In this document: positions 36,178 through 45,146 of the stretch, piece by piece
Position numbering within the stretch: position 1 is the stretch's first letter
How the letters are laid out: the number at the start of each line of letters is the position of its first letter
The notes under the pieces: model-generated
The model's input: only the letters and a program-made list of their open reading frames with translations
Told to the model about the DNA's origin: nothing
Database searches by the model: none
Source of the DNA: an uncultured Bacteroidales bacterium
GTDB taxonomy: Bacteria; Bacteroidota; Bacteroidia; Bacteroidales; Bacteroidaceae
Direction: 5' to 3'
DNA length: 64,000 nt
Assembly (NCBI GenBank): GCA_902785075.1
Contig: CACZXN010000008.1
Coordinates: 1 to 64,000, forward strand
Translations under genes and position numbers: made by a program

Positions 36178-37218
36178 ATGAACAGCGTATTTGTATATAT
36201 AGAAATCGGTGAACAGAACAAAATAGCCGACGTGAGCCTGGAACTCTGTACAAAGGGTCGTAAGCTCGCAAACGAACTCGGAGTGAAACTCGAATGTGTT
36301 TGCATCGGAAGTGGTCTCAAGGGAATCGAGAAGGAGTTGTATCCATACGGTGTTGACCGTGTTCATGTGTTCGATGACGCTCGTCTTTTCCCTTACACCT
36401 CACTGCCTCATCAGGATGCAGTTGTAAACCTCTTCAAGGAGGAACAGCCTCAGATTTGTCTGCTGGGTGCTACGGTAATCGGTCGCGACCTCGGTCCTCG
36501 TGTTTCTTCTGCACTCCATTCAGGTTTGACTGCCGACTGTACACAGTTGGAGATTGACGACTTCGATATGAAGGTGAAGGTGGGTGATGACTTCGTTGAC
36601 AAGCACTACGAGAAGCAGTTGATGCAGATTCGTCCTGCTTTCGGAGGAAGCATCATCGCTACTATCGTGAACCCAGAGCATCGTCCACAGATGGCAACCG
36701 TTCGTGACGGTGTGATGAAGCGTGAGATTCTCGATGCGAACTACAAGGGTGAAGTTGTCAACCACGAGGTAGGTAAATATGTTCCTGAGAGCGATTACAT
36801 TGTGAAAGTGCTCGACCGTCATGTGGAGGCAGCTAAGCACAACCTCAAGGGTGCTAGCATTATCGTAGCAGGTGGTTACGGAGTGGGAAGCAAGGAAGGA
36901 TTCGACCTGCTGTTCAAACTGGCAAAGGAAATCCACGCAGAGGTAGGTGCCAGTCGTGCAGCTGTTGACGCAGGTTGGATTGACCATGATCGTCAGATTG
37001 GTCAGACAGGTGTAACCGTTCGTCCAAAGGTGTATATCGCATGTGGCATCAGTGGTGCCATCCAGCATATTGCAGGAATGAAGGAGTCGGGTATCATCAT
37101 CTCTATCAATAACGACCCGAACGCACCAATCAACCAGATTGCTGACTATAACATCAACGGCAACCTCGAGGACGTGTTGCCAAAACTCATCAAGTATTAC
37201 AAACAAAATAACAAGTAA
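36178..37218 (+). CDS. etfA: Electron transfer flavoprotein subunit alpha
   Basis: The 346-residue protein starts at 36178 (MNSVFVYIEIGEQN); the earlier ATG at 36154 lies within etfB. The C-terminal FAD-binding domain is intact: VGASRAAVDAGWI, IGQTGVTVRPKVYIACGISG, and the NDPNAPINQIADYNI tail. With EtfB it forms the flavoprotein for acyl-CoA oxidation or, in anaerobes, possibly flavin-based electron bifurcation with a butyryl-CoA-type dehydrogenase. Confidence 0.94.
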   Translation: MNSVFVYIEIGEQNKIADVSLELCTKGRKLANELGVKLECVCIGSGLKGIEKELYPYGVDRVHVFDDARLFPYTSLPHQDAVVNLFKEEQPQICLLGATVIGRDLGPRVSSALHSGLTADCTQLEIDDFDMKVKVGDDFVDKHYEKQLMQIRPAFGGSIIATIVNPEHRPQMATVRDGVMKREILDANYKGEVVNHEVGKYVPESDYIVKVLDRHVEAAKHNLKGASIIVAGGYGVGSKEGFDLLFKLAKEIHAEVGASRAAVDAGWIDHDRQIGQTGVTVRPKVYIACGISGAIQHIAGMKESGIIISINNDPNAPINQIADYNINGNLEDVLPKLIKYYKQNNK

Positions 37219-37223
37219 CAGAA

Positions 37224-38942
37224 ATGGCTAATTCATATACTGATATACCTGAGATTAAGTTCCACATGGAACATCCGCTGATGCAGCGCATCGTGGAGCT
37301 CAAAGAACGTAACTTCGAGGATAAGGGCAAGTACGACTATGCTCCTGAAGACTTCGAGGATGCTATGGACAGCTACGATAAGGTGCTTGAGGTAGTTGGT
37401 GACATCAACGCGAACATCATCGCTCCTAATGCTGAAGACGTAGATGCTGAAGGCCCTCATTGCGAGAACGGACGTGTACGCTATGCATCGAAGACTTATG
37501 AGAACCTCGACGCTACGCGTAAGGCTGGTTTGAACGGAATGACAATGCCTCGTCGCTATGAAGGTCTAAACCTTCCTGTAACGGTTTATACAGCTGCAAA
37601 CGAAATTGTCAGTGCAGGTGATGCTGGATTTGAGAACATCTGGTCATTGCAGGATTGTATTGAAACACTCTATTGCTTCGGAAACGAAGAGCAGCGCAAG
37701 AAATACATTCCACGCGTTTGTGCTGGTGAAACGATGTCTATGGACCTCACTGAGCCTGATGCGGGTTCCGACCTCCAGTCAGTAATGCTCAAGGCAACTT
37801 ACGACGAGAAGGAAGACTGCTGGCGTCTGAATGGAGTGAAGCGATTCATCACCAATGGCGACTCTGACATTCACCTCGTACTTGCACGTAGTGAAGAAGG
37901 TACGCGCGACGGACGCGGTTTGTCTATGTTCATCTATGACAAACGCAATGGTGGCGTGAACGTACGTCGTATTGAAAACAAGATGGGTATTCATGGAAGC
38001 CCAACTTGTGAGCTTACCTATAAGAACGCAAAGGCTGAACTCTGCGGCGATCGCAAGTTAGGTCTTATCAAATATGTGATGTCGCTCATGAATGGTGCTC
38101 GTCTCGGTATTGCTGCACAGTCAGTAGGTATTGAACAGGCTGCCTACGAAGAAGCACTTGCATACGCACAGGATCGTAAGCAGTTTGGTAAGGAGATAAT
38201 TAACTTCCCTGCTGTATATGACATGATTTCTACCATCAAGGCTAAGTTGGATGCAGGACGTAGCTTGCTTTATCAGACAGCTCGTTATGTGGACATCTAT
38301 AAGGCTCTCGAGGATATCGCACGCGACCGTCAGCTCACTCCAGAGGAGCGCAAGGAACTCAAGCAATACAGCCGTTTGGCAGATGCTTTCACTCCTCTCG
38401 CAAAGGGTATGAATAGCGAGTTTGCTAATCAGAGTTCATACGATGCTATTCAGGTACACGGCGGTTCAGGTTTCATGCTCGAGTATAAGTGTCAGCGTAT
38501 CTATCGTGACGCACGTATCACCAGCATCTACGAAGGAACCACTCAGCTTCAAACGGTTGCTGCTATCCGTTATGTCACAAATGGTACATACACATCTGTT
38601 ATCAATGATATGATAGCTGAGGTGAAGGCTAACCCTGCTGCTGGTGAATATAGTGCTTTTATCACTCGCATCGAAGCGATGGCTCAGCAGCTCGATCAGG
38701 CTATAGAGTATGTTAAGGCTCAAGAGAATCAGGATGTACTTGACTTCTGCGCTCGTAAGCTTTACGAAATGACTGCTTACACCATCATGTCACTCCTTGT
38801 GCTTCAGGACACAATGCGTAATGCTGACATGTTTGCAAAGAGTCTTGCTATCTTTGTCAATCATGCAGAAAGTGAAGTAGCTCGTCATAAGAACTACATT
38901 AGCTGCATGAATGCAGAGGTGCTTGAGAACTACAAGCAGTAA
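37224..38942 (+). CDS. Acyl-CoA dehydrogenase family protein, long form
   Basis: This 572-residue flavoenzyme has the ACAD core: MDLTEPDAGSDLQSVML, GVKRFITNGD, HGSPTCELTY, AYAQDRKQFGK, QVHGGSGFMLEYKCQRIYRDARI and the catalytic Glu in SIYEGTTQLQ. A C-terminal extension of about 130 helical residues puts it in the longer AidB/ACAD subgroup. It is co-transcribed with etfBA (5 bp gap). The acyl chain preferred cannot be read from the sequence. Confidence 0.9.
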   Translation: MANSYTDIPEIKFHMEHPLMQRIVELKERNFEDKGKYDYAPEDFEDAMDSYDKVLEVVGDINANIIAPNAEDVDAEGPHCENGRVRYASKTYENLDATRKAGLNGMTMPRRYEGLNLPVTVYTAANEIVSAGDAGFENIWSLQDCIETLYCFGNEEQRKKYIPRVCAGETMSMDLTEPDAGSDLQSVMLKATYDEKEDCWRLNGVKRFITNGDSDIHLVLARSEEGTRDGRGLSMFIYDKRNGGVNVRRIENKMGIHGSPTCELTYKNAKAELCGDRKLGLIKYVMSLMNGARLGIAAQSVGIEQAAYEEALAYAQDRKQFGKEIINFPAVYDMISTIKAKLDAGRSLLYQTARYVDIYKALEDIARDRQLTPEERKELKQYSRLADAFTPLAKGMNSEFANQSSYDAIQVHGGSGFMLEYKCQRIYRDARITSIYEGTTQLQTVAAIRYVTNGTYTSVINDMIAEVKANPAAGEYSAFITRIEAMAQQLDQAIEYVKAQENQDVLDFCARKLYEMTAYTIMSLLVLQDTMRNADMFAKSLAIFVNHAESEVARHKNYISCMNAEVLENYKQ

Positions 38943-38966
38943 GAGGCGTTTGCATATATCACAATA

Positions 38967-39000
38967 AAGAGGGCTCATTTGGATATGAACCCTCTTTTTT
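38967..39000 (+). terminator. Intrinsic terminator of the etf operon
   Basis: AAAGAGGG pairs with CCCTCTTT around an inner TCAT/ATGA, followed by a short T run. It lies 24 bp after the acyl-CoA dehydrogenase stop codon and between convergent genes, so it may serve both. Confidence 0.8.
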
Positions 39001-39054
39001 GTGTTTACTAAACTACTAACAGAGCTTAGTTCTTTAGCTCTACTCTTCTTAGTT

Positions 39055-40722
39055 CTACTTATACAAGAACCTCTTGATATTTTTCTTTGGTGTCTTCTGG
39101 AATTCTTCCTCTCGGACTTCGAAGGCAGTAATCTGTACGAACTTAGGAAGCAGTTCGTTGATGTTTGGTCGTGAACTCTCAAACACGTAGGCAAGTTGCT
39201 CGCGTTGCAGCTTCACCTTCTCAAGGGTGGTTTCGTTCACATAGACGAGCGCCACGAATTTCTGATTACGCTGAACGAGCACACACTCATCAGCCAATGA
39301 GTTGCTGAGGATGACATCCTCTACCTCTTCAGGGTAAACATTCTGTCCGTTTGCTCCAAGCAACATATTCTTCTTACGTCCGCGGATGAAGATATCGCCA
39401 TCTTTGTCGACAGTCACCAAGTCGCCTGTATGCAACCATCCGTCTTCGGTAATAGCTTCAGCTGTTGCTTCTGGGTTCTTATAGTAGCCAGTCATCATAT
39501 TGGTACCACGTACCAGTAATTCGCCTGGTTTGTTCTCTGGGTCGTCACTATCGACCTTCAATTCCATACGGGTCACAATGCGTCCACATGAACCTACCTT
39601 ACTCTTCGTATAATCTACATAGCTGATAAGTGGAGCACATTCAGTCATGCCATAACCTGTGGTACATGGGAAATTAATCTGATGGAGGAACTTATCGACT
39701 TCTCTGTTTACAGCTGCTCCACCAAAGATTACTTCGATGAATCGTCCGCCAAAGACATCAATGAGTTGTTTGCGAATCTTGTTGCGGACCATCTGACGAA
39801 TACCAGGAATAGCCAACAGGAATTTCATCTTTGGTGTTTTCAGTACAGGGAACACCTTGTTCTGAATGATCTTCTCAACGATGAGCGGTACTGTCACTAC
39901 GAGGAACGGACGCACATCAGCGAAGGCTTTCAGCAGCACTTGTGGGCTTGGGATTCGTGTCAACAGATAGATTGGACGTCCTGTGGTCATCGGGTATAGG
40001 AACTCGATAGAGAAGCCATACATGTGCGCCATAGGAAGTATTGACATGAATTGGTCGTCAGCTGTTGGATGTGGCAGATATTCGTGACAGAATACTACGT
40101 TCGACCAGAAGGTACGATAGGGCAACATCACACCTTTCGGATTGCCTGTAGAACCCGATGTATAGCTAATCAGCGCCAATTGCTCAAGGTCTACATCTGC
40201 GAAGTTGATATCATCAGCTTTTACGCCTTCAGGATAGCGACTAGCAAACATCTCGTCAGCCTGCTTGAACACTTTTGTAAGCACAGTTTCTCTACCTTCA
40301 GCTTCAGCAAAAGGGCGGAATGTAGCAATGTTAATCAGGCAATCTTTATCAAGCGTAGAAGCGCTGTCGTAAACTTTTTGGCTGGTAATCAGCAATTTCG
40401 ATTCCGAGTGTTTGGTGAGGTTCTCAATCTGGTCAATGTGGAAATCGGCCAACAAGGGCACAGCTACTGTACCATAAGTGAAGATACTCAGGAATGAAAC
40501 GGCCCAGTTCGAACTGTTCTTGTCACATAGTGCAATCTTGTCACCTGGCTTGATGCCGTATATCTCGTAAACGAAATGTAAGCGCTGAATATGTTCAAAT
40601 ACCTCTTTGTGAGAATAGGCGATTTCTGTCCCATAGTCTGCGAAAGCCAATGAGTTCCACTCACGTTTAAACATCTCGTTGATGAAACCCATCATTGGCG
40701 TTTCCATCAGATTAGTCGTCAT
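39055..40722 (-). CDS. AMP-binding acyl-CoA/acyl-ACP ligase
   Basis: The 555-residue adenylate-forming enzyme has the P-loop ISYTSGSTGNPKGVMLPY, YGMTECAPL, GWLHTGDLV and the hinge IRGRKKNMLLGANGQNVYPEEVE. The start at 40722 (MTTNLMETP) is preferred over 40764 because the -7 element TAATTTTG lies at 40769-40762, which would put an upstream start before the transcript. It should activate long-chain fatty acids. It is convergent with the acyl-CoA dehydrogenase gene, suggesting lipid metabolism on both sides. Confidence 0.88.
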   Translation of the reverse strand: MTTNLMETPMMGFINEMFKREWNSLAFADYGTEIAYSHKEVFEHIQRLHFVYEIYGIKPGDKIALCDKNSSNWAVSFLSIFTYGTVAVPLLADFHIDQIENLTKHSESKLLITSQKVYDSASTLDKDCLINIATFRPFAEAEGRETVLTKVFKQADEMFASRYPEGVKADDINFADVDLEQLALISYTSGSTGNPKGVMLPYRTFWSNVVFCHEYLPHPTADDQFMSILPMAHMYGFSIEFLYPMTTGRPIYLLTRIPSPQVLLKAFADVRPFLVVTVPLIVEKIIQNKVFPVLKTPKMKFLLAIPGIRQMVRNKIRKQLIDVFGGRFIEVIFGGAAVNREVDKFLHQINFPCTTGYGMTECAPLISYVDYTKSKVGSCGRIVTRMELKVDSDDPENKPGELLVRGTNMMTGYYKNPEATAEAITEDGWLHTGDLVTVDKDGDIFIRGRKKNMLLGANGQNVYPEEVEDVILSNSLADECVLVQRNQKFVALVYVNETTLEKVKLQREQLAYVFESSRPNINELLPKFVQITAFEVREEEFQKTPKKNIKRFLYK

Positions 40723-40761
40723 ATAATCTTTACTTTTGTTTTTTAATTGTGAAATCGGGCG

Positions 40762-40769
40762 CAAAATTA
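40762..40769 (-). promoter_or_regulatory. -7 element of the ligase gene; decides its start
   Basis: TAATTTTG on the minus strand fits TAnnTTTG; the transcript should begin near 40755, downstream of the longer possible start codon. Confidence 0.55.
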
Positions 40770-40903
40770 CAACTTTTTTCTTGTTTCATCTCATACTAAC
40801 TGCCGAAACTCGTCATTTCAATCTTCATTTTTTCACAAAACATGCTGATTTGCGCACCTCAAATTGCAAAGGCTGTCATAACTCTCCTATAAAACCACAC
40901 CTC

Positions 40904-41653
40904 CTATCTAAACAAAAACATGAAATGATGGCCCAATGTCGACAGCAATCCATAGTGATGCTTCATGATGCGGAAACGCTCCAGTAGCGAGGCACGATGA
41001 TTCTTGCGTGTCATACCCCCATCAAGGAAGTCTGTGAGCACCATGCGTGTGTTGTGGTTCTGCAGGTTCTGCTCATATCCAGCCCTCATCACTTTGATAC
41101 ACCAATCAACATCAGCTGAGAATCGGTAGTTAGTGTCATACATGGGGCAAAGCGAGCGACGTGCGTAGAACGACTGGTGACAAACCAGCATACCTTGTTT
41201 GAAGGACGTCCATCGCAGCTCTTCTGGTGCGTTGAGATGCCTCTGGCGCAAATAGTTACCTTCGTTGTCCACCACAATGGTGTCTCCGAATATCACTCCT
41301 ATCTGTTCTGGATGTTCTATATTGTCAAATACGCCCTCCAGCGTTTCGCTATCGTGGAATTTATCGCCTGCATTCATGAAACAGACAAACTCGCCCTTCG
41401 CCATCTTCAACCCTTTATTCATCGCATCATAAAGCCCCTTATCGGGCTCGCTCACCACCGTCACACTATACTCCTCATGCTGCTGCTTGTAGCTATTGGC
41501 CATTTCGACAGTACGATCCTTCGAGGCCCCATCCACAATGATGTGCTCTACGAAACCCCTATAAGTTTGCGAGGCCACACTCTCAAGGGTGCGTCCCAGC
41601 GTCGACTCAGCATTATAAGTGACAGTTATAATAGATAAATAAGGTGTGTTCAT
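40904..41653 (-). CDS. Glycosyltransferase family 2, WcaA/colanic-acid-like
   Basis: The 249-residue GT-A enzyme has SIITVTYNAESTLGRTLESV, VDGASKDRT, SEPDKGLYDAMNKGLKMAKGE and the NAGD motif in place of DxD, the pattern of single-transfer glycosyltransferases for capsule or lipopolysaccharide. It has no membrane segment. Its start overlaps the stop of the upstream GT4 gene by 4 bp (ATGA), so both are translated together. Confidence 0.87.
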   Translation of the reverse strand: MNTPYLSIITVTYNAESTLGRTLESVASQTYRGFVEHIIVDGASKDRTVEMANSYKQQHEEYSVTVVSEPDKGLYDAMNKGLKMAKGEFVCFMNAGDKFHDSETLEGVFDNIEHPEQIGVIFGDTIVVDNEGNYLRQRHLNAPEELRWTSFKQGMLVCHQSFYARRSLCPMYDTNYRFSADVDWCIKVMRAGYEQNLQNHNTRMVLTDFLDGGMTRKNHRASLLERFRIMKHHYGLLSTLGHHFMFLFR

Positions 41654-42909
41654 TGTTCAAGCAACATTTCATAGACGTCCGTATAGCGTCGAGCAATACG
41701 GTCTTCGCTATAGGTGGTTAAGGCTTTCTTGTGGGCATTCGTACACAAGGTGTCATAGTTTGCCTCATCGAGACACCAGCGGATTCCTTTGGCAAAATCG
41801 GCTGCGTCCATATAGTTAGCCACATATCCGTTCTCCTTGTGGTCGATCATCTCAGGAATACCTCCCACATTGAATCCCACACAGGGTGTGCCGCACGCCA
41901 TCGCTTCCACGATTGTGTTGGGAAGGTTGTCTTGCAGCGAAGGGGTTACGAACAGATTTACAGCGTTGTACATTTCCATCACTTCGTGTTCGTTGCTCAG
42001 GTAGTTCACAGGGTATACATCGAACGGAATCAGGCTCTCCACCTTGTCCGAATGGCTGCCAAGCACCACGATGCCCAGTTTGTCGGCCAAAGCTCCGTCT
42101 TCCTGCTTGATGATGTTACAAGCCTCAGCCAGATAGCGGAAGCCTTTTCGCTCGTCAATAATTCTTTGCGAACCAAACAGAATCAAGGTCTTGTCCTGCG
42201 GCAGATTCCACTTTGTGCGTACCTTATCTCTATCAGTAGGATGAAACACGCTCGTGTTGATGGTATTGGGTATGTTTATCACGAACTGTCCTTGAGTCAG
42301 GCGGCTGTTGCGTGCCAAGTTAGCAATCCACTGGCTGCAACCCACGAACGAAATCTTCACATCGCCATACATCTGACGTTTTCGTTCAAATACCGACTTC
42401 GCCCAATCCTTACCCCATCCGCCATTCGTCAGCTGCGGACACTTGTAGCAAGCTGACTCATAACGCTTACATTCACCCGCATAGTGACAGATGCCTGTGA
42501 AGTACCACATATCATGCATCGTAATCACAACAGGCTTGCCCGCGTGCAGAATCTTGTCGAGATCGTTCAGCGACAAATAACCTTGATTCACCCAATGCAG
42601 GTGAATCACATCGGCCTGCTCAAACTCGAACAAGTGTGTGATGTCCGTTCCTGTGTTTGCAATATCCATCTGGAACACATTACGTTTCTTGAAGCCGTTT
42701 GCCACGAAAATACACACACGCTCCCACACAAATTTCACAGGCAACAGCCACGAAGAAGGTATGGCTGAGACGGTCATCTGGTCTGTTTGCTTGTCGCGCA
42801 CCAGCATCTTTGCCTTCACTCCATTCTTCTTCAGAGCCTCCATCAGGCGGTTCGCAGCAATTGCCGCACCACCCACACGTTCCGATGTGTTGATAATCAG
42901 TACTCGCAT
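41650..42909 (-). CDS. Glycosyltransferase family 4 (GT-B)
   Basis: The start at 42909 gives a 419-residue protein beginning MRVLIINTSERVGGAA; the 69 residues further upstream run past the promoter and are not used. It shows the GT-B layout with an N-terminal glycine loop, HLHWVNQGYLS and VVITMHDMWYFTGICHYAG, and a C-terminal EX7E-like motif in TPSLQDNLPNTIVEAMACG. A C-x11-C-x7-C-x2-C cysteine set (CHYAGECKRYESACYKCPQ) may bind metal. It works with the following GT2 in glycan assembly. The transcript appears almost leaderless. Confidence 0.88.
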   Translation of the reverse strand: MRVLIINTSERVGGAAIAANRLMEALKKNGVKAKMLVRDKQTDQMTVSAIPSSWLLPVKFVWERVCIFVANGFKKRNVFQMDIANTGTDITHLFEFEQADVIHLHWVNQGYLSLNDLDKILHAGKPVVITMHDMWYFTGICHYAGECKRYESACYKCPQLTNGGWGKDWAKSVFERKRQMYGDVKISFVGCSQWIANLARNSRLTQGQFVINIPNTINTSVFHPTDRDKVRTKWNLPQDKTLILFGSQRIIDERKGFRYLAEACNIIKQEDGALADKLGIVVLGSHSDKVESLIPFDVYPVNYLSNEHEVMEMYNAVNLFVTPSLQDNLPNTIVEAMACGTPCVGFNVGGIPEMIDHKENGYVANYMDAADFAKGIRWCLDEANYDTLCTNAHKKALTTYSEDRIARRYTDVYEMLLEQ

Positions 42910-42917
42910 ATTGGCTG

Positions 42918-42925
42918 CAAAGGTA
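42918..42925 (-). promoter_or_regulatory. -7 element of the GT4-GT2 pair
   Basis: TACCTTTG on the minus strand ends only 8 bp before the start codon at 42909, implying a 5' leader of a few nucleotides at most. Confidence 0.6.
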
Positions 42926-43040
42926 CAAAAATTTAAAACAACAGCCCGTGTTTTTCTCTCGAAACACAGTTTTTTATGAAAAAGTAAAGCATGAATAGCA
43001 AAAAAACGACGGTTTTTACAAAAAAATAGTAAATAGTAAA

Positions 43041-43070
43041 TTGTCAAATCGTAAATTTTTCGTACCTTTG
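43041..43070 (+). promoter_or_regulatory. Promoter of the tRNA-Asn/tRNA-Leu unit
   Basis: TTG (43041-43043), 19 bp, then TACCTTTG (43063-43070). The transcript should start near 43077, about 43 nt before tRNA-Asn. Confidence 0.65.
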
Positions 43071-43119
43071 CAGCCGCTAAACAGGACGGAGAGCCGCAAC
43101 CTACAGAAATTAGCACTCT

Positions 43120-43193
43120 GCTTCAGTAGCTCAGTTGGTTAGAGCACATGACTGTTAATCATGGGGTCGTTGGTTCAAGCCCATCCTGAAGCG
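43120..43193 (+). tRNA. tRNA-Asn (GTT)
   Basis: Acceptor arms GCTTCAG and CTGAAGC pair perfectly, followed by discriminator G. The D arm is GCTC-N9-GAGC, and the anticodon stem CATGA/TCATG encloses CTGTTAA with anticodon GTT. The T arm has one T-T mismatch. No CCA is encoded. Confidence 0.95.
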
Positions 43194-43235
43194 CGACATT
43201 CTTCACACATTCAGGAAGATAGTCATAATTGCCAA

Positions 43236-43317
43236 GCCCAGATGGCGGAATCGGTAGACGCGCTGGTCTCAAACACCAGTGGGGCAACCCGTGCCGGTTC
43301 GACCCCGGCTCTGGGTA
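43236..43317 (+). tRNA. tRNA-Leu (CAA)
   Basis: An 82-nt class II tRNA with acceptor GCCCAGA/TCTGGGT, anticodon stem CTGGT/ACCAG and loop CTCAAAC (anticodon CAA), followed by a short variable arm and T loop TTCGACC. The discriminator is A; CCA is not encoded. It lies 42 bp after tRNA-Asn. Confidence 0.93.
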
Positions 43318-43373
43318 CGAGGCTTGAAAGCAAGTGTGTTGCACACCATGAGTGCGACACACTTTTTTTGTTT

Positions 43374-43533
43374 CCCCTAAGGGAAAATTTTGCAGCCCCT
43401 AAGGGTAAATGTTTTTTCCCCTAGGGGTATTTTCTGTTGCAGGTCGTGCAACGTCGTTGCACGACCTGCAACATAGGTTGCACGACCTGCAACAGAGATT
43501 TCCTTTGGGAGAAATAAAAAATTGCCCTAGGGG
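43374..43533. repeat. Dispersed palindrome-array element, copy 3 (fullest)
   Basis: 10-bp palindromes CCCCTAAGGG (43374), CCCCTAAGGG (43396) and CCCCTAGGGG (43418) stand at an exact 22-bp period. Then three 17-bp units: GTTGCAGGTCGTGCAAC (43436-43452) and its exact reverse complement twice (43456-43472 and 43477-43493), with spacers GTC and ATAG. A further CCCTAGGGG lies at 43525. Relative to copy 1 it is inverted. Confidence 0.88.
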
Positions 43534-43756
43534 CTAGAAAATTTTAACTGTATAATAGGGTTGGCGGGATGTGATTGTTGGTAATCGAAGCATAGAGGTC
43601 GTTATGCATTTGGGACGAAGCCAAAATCTTCAAAAACGAGCGATTATCGTCAAGGGGTGAGTCATTCAGCAGTATAAAACAAGGGAATCAAGTGCAAAAT
43701 GTTATCAAGAAAACGATTAAACAAGGAGGCAATGGGCTGCATTTCATTTTTTTTCG

Positions 43757-43764
43757 TAACTTTG
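43757..43764 (+). promoter_or_regulatory. -7 element of the unknown membrane protein gene
   Basis: TAACTTTG fits TAnnTTTG; the start codon is 131 bp downstream, leaving a long leader. Confidence 0.55.
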
Positions 43765-43895
43765 CCGTTGATTACAAAATGTAAGTGTGTGAAACGTGTC
43801 GGACAAGTACTTCCGCCTGTCGAAAGTTGCCGACAAGCCCACGCTCCTGAGCGATACGTGGGGATTTGGTAAGAATTTCAGAAAACAACCAAGCA

Positions 43896-45146
43896 ATGAA
43901 AGAGAAAGTCGACATATCGAAATACATCAAAGAAAAGTGTGGAAAGGGTTGGACGAAGGAATTGCTCCTCTCCTTCCTTGGAACCACATTCTCTATCGTC
44001 CTTACCTTCGGCACAGCGCAATACTTCGAGGCTCAGAAACAGAAGGCCGACGCGCGACTGCTGGCCATGATGGCAATTCACGATATGGATAACACGGTGG
44101 AACAGTTGCGGAAATGGCAATCGGAAGAATACGAAAACTCGGATATTATCCGTAGCATCATTAAAAATATCGATACTGTGGACGTGATGGATTATTACAC
44201 GCTGAGTGAGTTACAAAGATATTTAATAGCAACGAGCAAATCGGACGAAAACTACCCGCTCGACGAGTCGAGCGAGAAAGTGTTTCTCAGCAGCCAGGAT
44301 TCCTGGAAGACCATCAACAACGCTTCGTTCATTGATGCAGTTCAAAAGTTCTATGTAGAGCGGCATCGCATTTTCAATAACTTGAACGGTATGTTAGAGT
44401 TCGAGAAACCAATCAGTAGGGCCGAGTACAGAGAGATGATGCTGGGAGACGAAAAGGACGAGATAAATTATAAGGTCTGGATGAAGGAGTTCTTACAGAG
44501 CAAGCCCGTCATGTTGTATATCGACAACACCTCGGAACGTCAGACCTATCTTGACAACTACGCCTACTCATGCGAGAAACTCGCCAACGCATGTAAGTTC
44601 GCTATGGGCATCACCGACCAGGACTTGTATGAGTACGTTAAGTCACAAGAAACAAAGGGACGCAAAATGGAAGACAAAGACTTGGTTGGGAAGTGGATTA
44701 TGCGCAATACGCAAAATGTTTTCGAAAGTGTTGAGTATTTGGCCGACCACTCCTATAAGTACTATTTCGATTCGTACGTTAAAGACAAGGACTGCAAAGG
44801 CACACTTGTTGTTCATCTAACCTGTACTGGCACGTGGGAGTTGCGCGGAGACTCATTGATTGAAACCATCAATTCTGACTACACCACCAAGATCGATGAC
44901 ACTAACTTCCTCGCCAAGCCGGGCAAGGAGAAATGGCGCGATGAGTTTGTGGTCAACGAAAAGCGACTCTACGATGAAACGACGGAACGGTTGAACAAAA
45001 ATGATAAGAGCACGGCTTATGCAGCGTCGATCGACAAGAGCGGCACGAAGTTTGAATTAGTAAAGACGTATATAGACGATGATGGTCAGGAATATAACCA
45101 TGTGACTTACTATACCAAATCGGATGATGATCTAAAGAAAAAGTAA
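43896..45146 (+). CDS. Unknown membrane-anchored protein with lipocalin-like C-terminus
   Basis: I do not recognise this 416-residue protein. The start at 43896 (MKEKVDISKYIKEK) is chosen over 43866 because the latter adds only a few unremarkable residues. One transmembrane helix lies around residues 21-40 (LLLSFLGTTFSIVLTFG), followed by a helical region that is probably periplasmic. From about 260 a beta-rich segment (LVGKWIMRNTQNVFESVEYL, then a GTWELRGDSLIETI strand) is reminiscent of a lipocalin-like DUF. It is alone between a tRNA unit and tyrS. It may be strain-specific. Confidence 0.6.
   Translation: MKEKVDISKYIKEKCGKGWTKELLLSFLGTTFSIVLTFGTAQYFEAQKQKADARLLAMMAIHDMDNTVEQLRKWQSEEYENSDIIRSIIKNIDTVDVMDYYTLSELQRYLIATSKSDENYPLDESSEKVFLSSQDSWKTINNASFIDAVQKFYVERHRIFNNLNGMLEFEKPISRAEYREMMLGDEKDEINYKVWMKEFLQSKPVMLYIDNTSERQTYLDNYAYSCEKLANACKFAMGITDQDLYEYVKSQETKGRKMEDKDLVGKWIMRNTQNVFESVEYLADHSYKYYFDSYVKDKDCKGTLVVHLTCTGTWELRGDSLIETINSDYTTKIDDTNFLAKPGKEKWRDEFVVNEKRLYDETTERLNKNDKSTAYAASIDKSGTKFELVKTYIDDDGQEYNHVTYYTKSDDDLKKK

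Larger units (their letters stand above)
43318..43895. other. Intergenic region with palindrome-array repeat and leader
   Basis: The region contains repeat copy 3 (43374-43533), then about 210 bp without recognisable features, then a TAACTTTG promoter element (43757-43764) and a leader of about 125 nt before the gene at 43896. A GTG-initiated frame from 43796 runs through the leader into the next gene out of phase. Confidence 0.65.

Noticed and set aside
36520..37206. 228-codon minus-strand frame opposite etfA
   Set aside because: Shadow of a highly conserved, codon-biased gene.
41731..42456. 241-codon plus-strand frame opposite the GT4 gene
   Set aside because: Antisense of a gene with full glycosyltransferase motifs; composition is atypical for a protein.
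43436..43493. Short repeated units resembling a CRISPR array
   Set aside because: The units are 17 bp with 3-4 bp spacers, in both orientations, and there are no cas genes; not a CRISPR.
43796..44092. GTG-started frame of 98 codons before the unknown membrane gene
   Set aside because: The first 30 residues look protein-like, but the rest overlaps the real gene out of frame; at most a short upstream ORF or remnant.
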